Of a stretch of DNA of 42,894 bases, positions 33,352-42,894 are shown one piece after another (position 1 is the stretch's first letter; each line of letters begins with the position of its first letter). The stretch lies in the NCBI GenBank assembly GCA_029865835.1, contig JARXAL010000111.1:1-42894 (forward strand). Reading direction: 5' to 3'. Under the pieces are notes generated by a model. That model saw nothing but the letters and a program-made list of their open reading frames with translations, made no database searches and was not told the origin of the DNA. This DNA comes from Verrucomicrobiaceae bacterium. GTDB taxonomy: Bacteria > Verrucomicrobiota > Verrucomicrobiia > Verrucomicrobiales > Verrucomicrobiaceae. The translations under genes were made by a program, and so were the position numbers.

Positions 33352-34635
33352 ATGAAGGCACCCTTCCTCACTCTCCTGTTCCTTGCCACCGCCGCTTCCC
33401 ACGCCTCCGACTGGCCCCGCTTCCTCGGCCCCAAGGGCGACTCCACCGCCCCCGAAGCCAAAATCCCCCTTACCTGGTCCCCCAAAGAAAACATCCTCTG
33501 GCGCGCCCCCATCCCCGGCCCCGGCTCCTCCAGCCCCATCGTCTGGGGAGACAAAGTCTACCTCACTTGCTGGACCGGCTACGGCACCGCCGACATGGGC
33601 AGTGACATCACCAAACTCACCCGCCACCTCCTCTGCTACAGCCTCAAAGACGGCAAAAAACTCTGGCAAGCCGATGTCCCTTCCGAGCAACCCGAAGACC
33701 CTTATCAAGGCTTCATCACCGAGCACGGTTACGCCACCCACACCCCCGTCACCGACGGCAAGCACATCTACGTCTTCTTCGGCAAATCCGGCGCCCTCGC
33801 CTTCGACATGTCCGGCAAAAAACTCTGGCAGACCAATCTCGGCAAATCCTCCTCCTCCAAGCGCTGGGGCTCCGCTGCCAGCCCCATCCTCCACGACGGC
33901 AAACTCATCGTCAACGCCTCCGACGAAGGCCGCGCCCTCGTCGCACTCGACATCGAATCCGGCTCCATCCTCTGGAAAGCCGAAGGCGACAACCTCGACT
34001 CCGCCTACGGCACCCCCGCCATCATCAAACGCGCCGACACCCTCGATCTCGTCCTCGCCGTCCCCCAGGAACTCTGGGGTATCAATCCTGACACCGGCAA
34101 ACTCCGCTGGTTCGCCAACCACAGCCTCCCCGGCAACGTCTCCCCCTCCATCATCAACGGCGGCGACAAACTCTTCGTCTTCGGCGGCTACCCCACCACC
34201 GGCAGCGCCGCCTTCAAAATCGGCGGCACCGGTGACCTCACGGAATCCAACAAACTCTGGCACACCAACACCAGCTCCTACGTCCCCACCCCCGTCCTCC
34301 ACGACGGCCACCTCTACGTCATCAACGACCAAGGCTTCGCCACCTGCCTGAACGCCGAAACCGGCGAGGACGTCTACCGCGAGCGCGCCATCCAGGACGG
34401 CCCCCGTGGCCGTGGCAAACCCTTCTACGCCTCCCCCGTCCTCATCGGCGACCGCCTCTACTGCGTCTCCCGCAAGTCCGGCACCTTCGTCCTCGCCGCC
34501 AAACCCAAGTTCGAAGAACTCGCCCGCAATGTCATCGACACCGATGACTCCCAGTTCAACGCCACCCCCGCCGTCTCAGGCAACACCCTCCTCCTCCGCT
34601 CCGACAAGTTCCTCTACGCCATCGGCACCAAATAG
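33352..34635 (+). CDS. Exported PQQ-like beta-propeller repeat protein
   Basis: 427 residues from ATG 33352; the track's start at 33199 adds 51 residues that overlap the divergent small gene. A signal peptide (MKAPFLTLLFLATAASHAS) leads into repeated blades with W and G pairs such as DWPRFLGPKGD, DGKKLWQADVP, SGKKLWQTNLG, ESGSILWKAEG and DTGKLRWFANH. This is the PQQ_2-like outer-membrane-assembly/alcohol-dehydrogenase type propeller abundant in Verrucomicrobiota and Planctomycetota; no catalytic residues can be assigned. The next gene, a Gfo/Idh/MocA protein, is 49 bases away and also exported. Confidence 0.8.
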   Translation: MKAPFLTLLFLATAASHASDWPRFLGPKGDSTAPEAKIPLTWSPKENILWRAPIPGPGSSSPIVWGDKVYLTCWTGYGTADMGSDITKLTRHLLCYSLKDGKKLWQADVPSEQPEDPYQGFITEHGYATHTPVTDGKHIYVFFGKSGALAFDMSGKKLWQTNLGKSSSSKRWGSAASPILHDGKLIVNASDEGRALVALDIESGSILWKAEGDNLDSAYGTPAIIKRADTLDLVLAVPQELWGINPDTGKLRWFANHSLPGNVSPSIINGGDKLFVFGGYPTTGSAAFKIGGTGDLTESNKLWHTNTSSYVPTPVLHDGHLYVINDQGFATCLNAETGEDVYRERAIQDGPRGRGKPFYASPVLIGDRLYCVSRKSGTFVLAAKPKFEELARNVIDTDDSQFNATPAVSGNTLLLRSDKFLYAIGTK

Positions 34636-34655
34636 CACCGTGCACGCTGCAAACC

Positions 34656-34682
34656 CTGACCCATTCTCAGCGTATGGGTCAG
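34656..34682 (+). promoter_or_regulatory. 9-bp dyad touching the start codon of the oxidoreductase gene
   Basis: CTGACCCAT at 34656-34664 and ATGGGTCAG at 34674-34682 are perfect inverted repeats with a 9-nt loop. The ATG begins at 34685, two bases after the stem. In RNA the hairpin would occupy the ribosome-binding region; in DNA it would suit a dimeric regulator. Confidence 0.5.
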
Positions 34683-34684
34683 TC

Positions 34685-35689
34685 ATGTTCCGTTCTCTCT
34701 TCATCGCCCTCGTCGCCGCCGCGCTCACCCCCGCCCTCACTCAAGCCCAAAACATTCGCGCCGGCATCATCGGCCTCGATACATCCCACGCCATCGCGTT
34801 CACCAAACTCCTCAACGCCAAAACCCCTCAGCCCCCGGAACTCATGGGCGTCCGCGTCGTCGCCGCTTATCCCCAGGGCAGCAAAGACATCGAATCCAGC
34901 ACCAAACGCGTCCCCGAACTCACCCAGCAAGTCAAAGACCAGGGCGTCGAAATCGTCTCCTCCATCTCCGACCTCCTCGACAAAGTCGACGTCGTCTTCC
35001 TCGAGTCCAACGACGGCCGCCCTCACCTAGAACAAGTCCTCCCCTGCCTCGAAGCCGGCAAACCCACCTTCATTGACAAACCCATCGCTGGCACCCTCGC
35101 CGACGCCATTCGCATCTTCGAAGCCGCCGCCAAAACACGCACTCCCATCTTCTCCTCCTCCTCACTTCGCTTCGGCAAAAACACCCAGGCCGTGCGCCAG
35201 GGCAGCATCGGCAAAGTCATCACCGCAGACACCCGCAGTCCCGCCTCCCTCGAACCCACCCATCCAGACCTCTTCTGGTACGGCATCCACGGCGTCGAAT
35301 CCCTCTTCACCACCATGGGCACCGGCTGCCTCTCCGTCAAACGCGGCACCACCGACGATGGCAAAATCCAAGTCACCGGCACCTGGGACGGCAATCGCAC
35401 CGGCATCTTCCGCGAATCCAGCGACACCCGCAAAGGCTACGCCGGCACCGCCACCAACGCCGAAGGCAAGTCCGCTGAAGTCGGTGGCTTCGATGGCTAC
35501 CAACCTCTGCTCAACCAAATCATCCACTTCTTCCGCACCGGCGTCGCCCCAGTCACCCCGGAAGAAACCCTCGAAATCTACGCCTTCATGGAAGCCGCCG
35601 ACGAAAGCAAACGCCGCAATGGCGCCGAAGTCTCCCTCGCCGAAGTCATGGCCAAAGCCAAAAAAGAAATGGCCGCCAGCGCCCAGTAG
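34685..35689 (+). CDS. Exported Gfo/Idh/MocA-family oxidoreductase
   Basis: 334 residues from ATG 34685, which gives a signal peptide (MFRSLFIALVAAALTPALTQAQ); the longer track start overlaps the previous gene. The Rossmann part begins IRAGIIGLDTSHAIAF, with the usual second part VDVVFLESNDGRPHLEQVLPCLEAGKPTFIDKP, the family's EKP-like DKP site. The first glycine motif is GLDTSH rather than GxGxxG, seen in a subgroup of exported Verrucomicrobiota/Planctomycetota members. The substrate is probably a sugar or cyclitol derivative. It ends 207 bases before the DegP-like gene. Confidence 0.78.
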   Translation: MFRSLFIALVAAALTPALTQAQNIRAGIIGLDTSHAIAFTKLLNAKTPQPPELMGVRVVAAYPQGSKDIESSTKRVPELTQQVKDQGVEIVSSISDLLDKVDVVFLESNDGRPHLEQVLPCLEAGKPTFIDKPIAGTLADAIRIFEAAAKTRTPIFSSSSLRFGKNTQAVRQGSIGKVITADTRSPASLEPTHPDLFWYGIHGVESLFTTMGTGCLSVKRGTTDDGKIQVTGTWDGNRTGIFRESSDTRKGYAGTATNAEGKSAEVGGFDGYQPLLNQIIHFFRTGVAPVTPEETLEIYAFMEAADESKRRNGAEVSLAEVMAKAKKEMAASAQ

Positions 35690-35737
35690 TTCGCGTCTTC
35701 CACTCGAACCACCCACTCACGCTCCGCCCCACCTCGT

Positions 35738-35760
35738 GGTGCGACCCACTCGGTCGCACC
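35738..35760. repeat. 9-bp hairpin (GGTGCGACC / GGTCGCACC)
   Basis: GGTGCGACC at 35738-35746 and GGTCGCACC at 35752-35760 form a perfect 9-bp stem with loop CACTC. No T tract follows, so it is not a standard terminator. It may be a REP-like palindrome or an operator before the DegP-like gene. Confidence 0.5.
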
Positions 35761-35896
35761 CAACCCCAGTCTCTTCTTCCATACACAGAGATTCATCTCA
35801 GCGACGTTACGCCATGGAATGAATCAAACGCGCTCCCAGTGCGTCCCATCGCAAACCGCTCCCCGCGCGTATTCAATCCACAAATCCAACCAGACC

Positions 35897-37525
35897 ATGA
35901 AAAACAAACCCACCAAAATCATTTCCACCCTCGCCGTCGCCGCCCTCGGCGTCACCGCGTTCACCTCCGCTCAGGACAACGCCAAAGACGACAACAAACC
36001 AAAAGCCAGCAACCCCACCGAACTCGGCTCCCTCCTCAAGCGCGACGAAAGCGCTCTGCCCGCCAATGGTCAGCTCCAGATGAGTTACGCCACCGTCGTC
36101 GAAAACATCCTCCCCAGCGTCGTCACCATCTTCCCCTCCTCTCCCGCAGAAGGCGCCGGCGAAGACTTCGATCCCAAAGACCTCGAGCAAATCCCTCCCG
36201 CTCTCCGCCCCTTCTTCTATCGGCACTTCGGCATCCCCGAAGAAAGTGATCCCTTCGAAAAACAAGACCCCCGCCGCCGCAACCAACCCGCCCCCACACC
36301 TCGCGAAGACGCTCCCCGCCAGCGCGGCGTCGGCTCCGGCGTTATCATCACCGCCGACGGCTACATCCTCACCAACAACCACGTCGTTGAAGGCGCCGAC
36401 GACATTGAAGTCTCTGTCGAATCCAACGGCTCACGCAAAACCTACAAAGCCGAAGTCATCGGCACCGATCCCCTCACCGACGTCGGCCTCATCAAAATCG
36501 ACGCCTCCGGCCTAACCCCCGCCACCATCGGCAACAGCAAAGCCCTCCGTGTCGGTGACGTCGTCCTCGCCGCTGGCGCCCCCATGCAGCTCAACCTCTC
36601 CGTCACTCAGGGCATCGTCAGTGCCCTCGGACGCAGCGGCATGAACGTTGTCGGCAACGGTCGCATGGCTGGCTACGAAGACTTCATCCAAACCGACGCC
36701 GCCATCAACCCCGGCAACTCCGGCGGCCCTCTCGTCGACGCCCTCGGCCGCGTCATCGGCATCAACACCGCCATCCTCTCGCGCACCGGCATGAACGGCG
36801 GCATCGGCTTCGCCATCCCCATCCACATGGCCCTCAACATCGTCGACGACCTCCTCGATGACGGCGAAGTACAGCGCGGCTACCTCGGCGTTCAAATCAC
36901 CGACCTCGACCTCGAAAAATCCGAAGCCCTCGGCCTCAAGGATCAAGGCGGCGCCCTCGTCACCATGGTCGGTGGCGAATCCCCTGCCGAAAAAGCCGGC
37001 ATCGAACCCGGTGACGTCATCGTCAATGCCGACGGCTCACGAGTCGACAGCAGCGGCCGCCTGCGCCTCATGATCAGCGCCATCAAACCCGGCAAAGCCG
37101 TCCCACTCGAAATCCTTCGCAACGGCGAGCGCATCACCCTCAACGCCACCCTCGACGAACTCCCCGCCGAAGCCCTCGCCTCCAATAGCCCCGCCACCAT
37201 GCCCCGTGGCAAAGGCCCCGCCAAAAACACCGAAATCATCCCCGGCCTCATCGCCAAAGAACTCACCCCCCAACTCCGCAAACAATCCAAAGTCCCCGAT
37301 GAGATCGAAGGCCTCCTCGTCGAAGAAGTCGATCCCCAAAGCCGCGCCGCCTCCATGGGCATCCAAAAAGGTGACGTCATTCAGGAAATCAACCGCACCC
37401 CGGTTGAAAACCTGACCGACGCCAAAGAACTCGTCGCCGGCACCCAGCGCACCGCCCTCCTCCGCGTCTTCCGGGATGGCGACTCCATGCTCGTCATGGT
37501 CGGCCTCGACCGCAAAGCCAAGTAA
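35897..37525 (+). CDS. DegP/HtrA-family periplasmic serine protease
   Basis: 542 residues from ATG 35897; the track begins 26 codons earlier in a poor context. A signal peptide (MKNKPTKIISTLAVAALGVTAFTSAQ) is followed by a trypsin-like domain with catalytic H162 (TNNHVV), D195 (DPLTDVGLI) and S275 (NPGNSGGP). Two PDZ domains follow, the first starting near RGYLGVQI and the second near LLVEEVDPQS. A charged linker of about 70 residues sits before the protease domain (residues 80-145), longer than usual. It should degrade or refold damaged periplasmic proteins. A terminator follows. Confidence 0.93.
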   Translation: MKNKPTKIISTLAVAALGVTAFTSAQDNAKDDNKPKASNPTELGSLLKRDESALPANGQLQMSYATVVENILPSVVTIFPSSPAEGAGEDFDPKDLEQIPPALRPFFYRHFGIPEESDPFEKQDPRRRNQPAPTPREDAPRQRGVGSGVIITADGYILTNNHVVEGADDIEVSVESNGSRKTYKAEVIGTDPLTDVGLIKIDASGLTPATIGNSKALRVGDVVLAAGAPMQLNLSVTQGIVSALGRSGMNVVGNGRMAGYEDFIQTDAAINPGNSGGPLVDALGRVIGINTAILSRTGMNGGIGFAIPIHMALNIVDDLLDDGEVQRGYLGVQITDLDLEKSEALGLKDQGGALVTMVGGESPAEKAGIEPGDVIVNADGSRVDSSGRLRLMISAIKPGKAVPLEILRNGERITLNATLDELPAEALASNSPATMPRGKGPAKNTEIIPGLIAKELTPQLRKQSKVPDEIEGLLVEEVDPQSRAASMGIQKGDVIQEINRTPVENLTDAKELVAGTQRTALLRVFRDGDSMLVMVGLDRKAK

Positions 37526-37547
37526 TCCTCGCCCACCTCCTCCTCAC

Positions 37548-37584
37548 ACCGCCGCACGCTTCAACGCCTGCGGCGGTTTTTTTT
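37548..37584. terminator. Rho-independent terminator after the DegP-like gene
   Basis: ACCGCCGCA at 37548-37556 and TGCGGCGGT at 37569-37577 form a perfect 9-bp stem with a 12-nt loop, followed by eight T residues up to 37584. The T tract overlaps the stop codon of the convergent LptF/LptG gene. Confidence 0.9.
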
Positions 37585-38713
37585 ACCTCCGACTCAACCG
37601 ATAAAACAACACCCCGCCAATCGCCAAAAACAGCACATTCGGCACCCACATCAACAGGTGCGGATACGACCCCGGCTGGTCGCTCAAAATATCCCCCACC
37701 AAGATGAACACCATGTAAACCAGCGCCGTCACCAAACTCAGCGCAAATCCCGCCGATGTCTCCCGCCGCTGCGCCGTCACCCCCAGCGGAATCCCCACCA
37801 AAGCAAACGTCAAACACGCAAGCGGAAAACTGTAGCGCTTGTTCAACTCCGTCTTCGACGAACTGAACTGCTTCTTGTCCATCGCCACCTTCGTCACACT
37901 GTCCTCCCGCGTCTGCATCTCCTGCCACAACTGCTCCGTGCTCTTCATGCTCGCATTCACCCGCTCCGTCCGGTCCCTCAATCGCGAAAGCTCGATCGTC
38001 AGCGCCGTCTCATCAAAGTGGATGAAGTCCACATTCTCAATGTTGCTCTCCGGATCCAGATGCACCGACTCCACATCCGCATCCTCCAACTTCAAAACAA
38101 AATCCAAAACCCCCGGCGTGATCTCCAACCGCGCTTTGTCCGCCCGAATCGTCCGCTTCACCCTCCCACCTTCAATCTCCAAAATCGTCAAGTCCTTCAA
38201 CGTATCGCCATCCCGTCCCCCGGTGTAAATCCGATACCCCGGCAGCTTGTCCAACACCCGGTTCTCCTGAAACAACGCCGCCGGATCCTCCGTCGCCACC
38301 TGGTAGAACAACATCTTCATCTTGTTCTTCGCCGCCGGTGCCACATCCACATTCACCCAGTAACACACCCCCGAAAGCACCGCCGCCAGCAGGAACACCG
38401 GCAAACAAATCCGCGCCATCGACATCCCTGTCATCCGCAAAGACACCAACTCGTTGTCCGCAGACATCCGTCCATACACCAGCAAAATCGACGTCAAAAA
38501 CGCCCACGGTATCGTGAAAATCAAAGAGAACGGTATCACCAGCAGCACAAACTGCGCCACCAGCGCCATCGGCAACTCCGTGTTGCCCAGCAGTTGATCC
38601 AGCTTCTTGTAAACATTCCCCAGCACCATCACCCCGCTCAACACCACCACACCCGTCAGCGTCGCCGTCCAAACTTGGCGGCCAATGTAGCGGTCAAAAA
38701 TGCGCGGGAACAT
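37583..38713 (-). CDS. LptF/LptG-family lipopolysaccharide export permease
   Basis: 376 residues from ATG 38713. The YjgP/YjgQ fold is visible: an N-terminal helix set (MFPRIFDRYIGRQVWTATLTG, FVLLVIPFSLIFTIPWAFL), the cytoplasmic loop SADNELVSLRMTGMS with the coupling-helix motif, a beta-rich periplasmic domain at about 140-270, and three C-terminal helices. It would extract LPS from the inner membrane with LptB as ATPase. Only one of the F/G pair is here. It follows eno and ftsB on the same strand. Confidence 0.9.
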   Translation of the reverse strand: MFPRIFDRYIGRQVWTATLTGVVVLSGVMVLGNVYKKLDQLLGNTELPMALVAQFVLLVIPFSLIFTIPWAFLTSILLVYGRMSADNELVSLRMTGMSMARICLPVFLLAAVLSGVCYWVNVDVAPAAKNKMKMLFYQVATEDPAALFQENRVLDKLPGYRIYTGGRDGDTLKDLTILEIEGGRVKRTIRADKARLEITPGVLDFVLKLEDADVESVHLDPESNIENVDFIHFDETALTIELSRLRDRTERVNASMKSTEQLWQEMQTREDSVTKVAMDKKQFSSSKTELNKRYSFPLACLTFALVGIPLGVTAQRRETSAGFALSLVTALVYMVFILVGDILSDQPGSYPHLLMWVPNVLFLAIGGVLFYRLSRR

Positions 38714-38789
38714 GCCTTCAACAGGGCCTTAAGGTGAAACCAGCACTCCGAATGTCGTCTCCAACACCCCAGTCCTCTTTCCCCCATCC

Positions 38790-39125
38790 TCAGTCTTCAA
38801 ACCTCAGCACAAACTCACCCCCCTTTTGCAGGTTCAGGCGGTCTCTCACTTCCAATTCCAAGTAGCCCGTGTCCGTTTGAATCCAGTTCAACCGCCGCAG
38901 CAGCTTGTCCCGATCCTCCCGCAATCCATCAGCTTCTTGCTCCAGCAAGGCCAGCTTCGCCCGCATCGCATTCTGCTCATGCAACGGCTGCTTCACACTC
39001 GCCAGGATCGCCGCAAACACCAGGAGCACCAGGACCCCCTTGCCCAACCGAATCCCCCAGCGCAACCACCTGTCAGTGGCTTGCTCCGGTGTCAATCGAT
39101 GGCCTTGGATTTCCTGGTAACTCAT
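38790..39125 (-). CDS. FtsB/DivIC-family septum formation protein
   Basis: 111 residues from ATG 39125, one of the few genes here with a good Shine-Dalgarno sequence (AAGGAG, 9 bases before the ATG). A cytoplasmic segment of about 28 residues precedes one transmembrane helix (GKGVLVLLVFAAILASV), then a periplasmic coiled coil (AKLALLEQEADGLREDRDKLLRRL) and the typical TGYLELEVRDRLNLQKGGEFVLRF ending. The eno-ftsB order is common in many bacteria and supports the call. It would link with FtsL/FtsQ at the divisome. Confidence 0.82.
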   Translation of the reverse strand: MSYQEIQGHRLTPEQATDRWLRWGIRLGKGVLVLLVFAAILASVKQPLHEQNAMRAKLALLEQEADGLREDRDKLLRRLNWIQTDTGYLELEVRDRLNLQKGGEFVLRFED

Positions 39126-39174
39126 GATGTGCAGCTCCTTTCAATAGTTCGAATGAGGCCTCTCGGCCCGATCT

Positions 39175-40473
<1,299 letters not shown>

Positions 40474-40604
40474 TTAAGTATTGCTAATAATTTGGGGATT
40501 TCAACAACCGGCTTCCGAAAAATCGGTGGCCAGCTCCCTTCCCGATACCCCGATTCCCGCCCCGCACAACTTCCAATCGTCTTTCATCACCTCCCCCGAA
40601 CCAC

Positions 40605-40633
40605 TTGCCAATCCCCCTCCCCGCTCGTATAGC
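40605..40633 (+). promoter_or_regulatory. Candidate thiC promoter
   Basis: TTGCCA at 40605-40610 (five of six matches to -35) and TATAGC at 40628-40633 (four of six to -10) are 17 bases apart. The predicted transcription start near 40640 is right at the 5' edge of the TPP riboswitch. The eno promoter should lie in the rest of this interval, on the minus strand at 40462-40560, but I did not find a convincing pair. Confidence 0.55.
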
Positions 40634-40640
40634 ATCCTGT

Positions 40641-40727
40641 CACGACAGGGGCGTCCCACCGCAGGGACTGAGACGGATCGCATCCGGACCCTCCGAACCT
40701 GATGCGGGTCATGCCGCCGAAGGGAGT
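40641..40727 (+). promoter_or_regulatory. TPP riboswitch (THI element)
   Basis: The aptamer core is unmistakable: GGGACTGAGA at 40664-40673, the ACCC region, then CCGAACCTGATGCGGGTCATGCCGC in parts from 40693, and the closing AAGGGAG near 40721. It controls thiC, 89 bases downstream. TCTCAGTCCC at 40743-40752 is perfectly complementary to GGGACTGAGA inside the aptamer and may form the alternative pairing of the expression platform. No T tract follows the aptamer, so control is likely at translation initiation or through Rho. Confidence 0.93.
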
Positions 40728-40779
40728 TCGCTCGGAGGTTCATCTCAGTCCCGGCCAAACGCCGCCCCCAATCAACTGA

Positions 40780-42783
<2,004 letters not shown>

Positions 42784-42786
42784 TCC

Positions 42787-42894
42787 ATGAAAAAGCCGTC
42801 CGTCTCCAAAAAAGCGACCACCCCGGCCAAAACGAAGCCGGACGGCCTTACCACCCTCCTCACCGAAGTCCGCCAGCTCATCCAGAGCGCCCGG
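42787..42894 (+). CDS. N-terminus of a possible DUF1016/YhcG-type protein (3' incomplete)
   Basis: 36 residues from ATG 42787, three bases after the thiC stop. A lysine/threonine-rich opening is followed by LTTLLTEVRQLIQSAR, a helix that resembles the start of DUF1016 (PDDEXK nuclease-like YhcG) proteins. The gene runs off the window. The call is weak because the informative part is missing. Confidence 0.4.
   Translation, partial: MKKPSVSKKATTPAKTKPDGLTTLLTEVRQLIQSAR

Noticed and set aside
33310-34332. 340-residue minus-strand ORF opposite the beta-propeller gene
   Set aside because: Shadow with low-complexity G/V/D/E content.

Overview
The window looks like a chromosomal segment of a Gram-negative member of the Verrucomicrobiota (Verrucomicrobiales-like). 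The strongest sign is a five-gene minus-strand cluster, 9880-17101, that matches in order and protein type the Amuc_1098 to Amuc_1102 pilus-like locus known from Akkermansia muciniphila. Other envelope genes (WecA/TagO-type transferase, O-antigen ligase-type protein, MsbA-like ABC exporter, LptF/LptG permease) point to a cell with an outer membrane and surface polysaccharide. Very few genes have a Shine-Dalgarno sequence. The + strand is visibly C-rich whichever strand is coding, which produces long antisense shadow ORFs. Family calls are from recognition by eye; no database search was possible.

Layout. 1-4513 (+): end of a glycosyltransferase, a WecA-like transferase and an O-antigen ligase/TPR protein. 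4767-6315: a structured promoter region, an NtrC-type response regulator with degenerate ATPase motifs, and a terminator. 6321-9528 (-): coaE-rho-rnd, each pair overlapping by 1-4 nt. 9811-17196 (-): the Amuc_1102-1101-1100-1099-1098-like operon with a candidate promoter, a leader hairpin and a terminator. 17508-19384 (+): a lipoprotein sugar-binding-like protein and an NlpC/P60-like protein. 19667-21822 (-): a GT81-like glycosyltransferase and PssA. 21967-25566 (+): M3 peptidase, histone H1-like protein, histidine kinase. 25736-29082 (+): zwf and opcA, split by an orphan antitoxin-like gene and a small membrane protein. 29099-32873 (-): ABC exporter, cysteine desulfurase, rph. 32896-33074: a 179-bp palindromic element with perfect 20-bp ends. 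33352-37525 (+): three exported proteins (beta-propeller, Gfo/Idh/MocA, DegP/HtrA). 37583-40461 (-): eno-ftsB-lptF/G. 40605-42783 (+): promoter, TPP riboswitch and thiC, then the start of a possible DUF1016 gene.

Most of the window is housekeeping and envelope biology. The parts most worth a second look are the 179-bp palindrome and its effect on the two genes it touches, the bEBP-like regulator that has lost the GAFTGA loop, the Walker B aspartate and the sensor II arginine, the pilus-like operon with its PilM-PilN fusion and Ca-binding-loop protein, the orphan antitoxin between zwf and opcA, and a downstream segment complementary to the TPP aptamer core.
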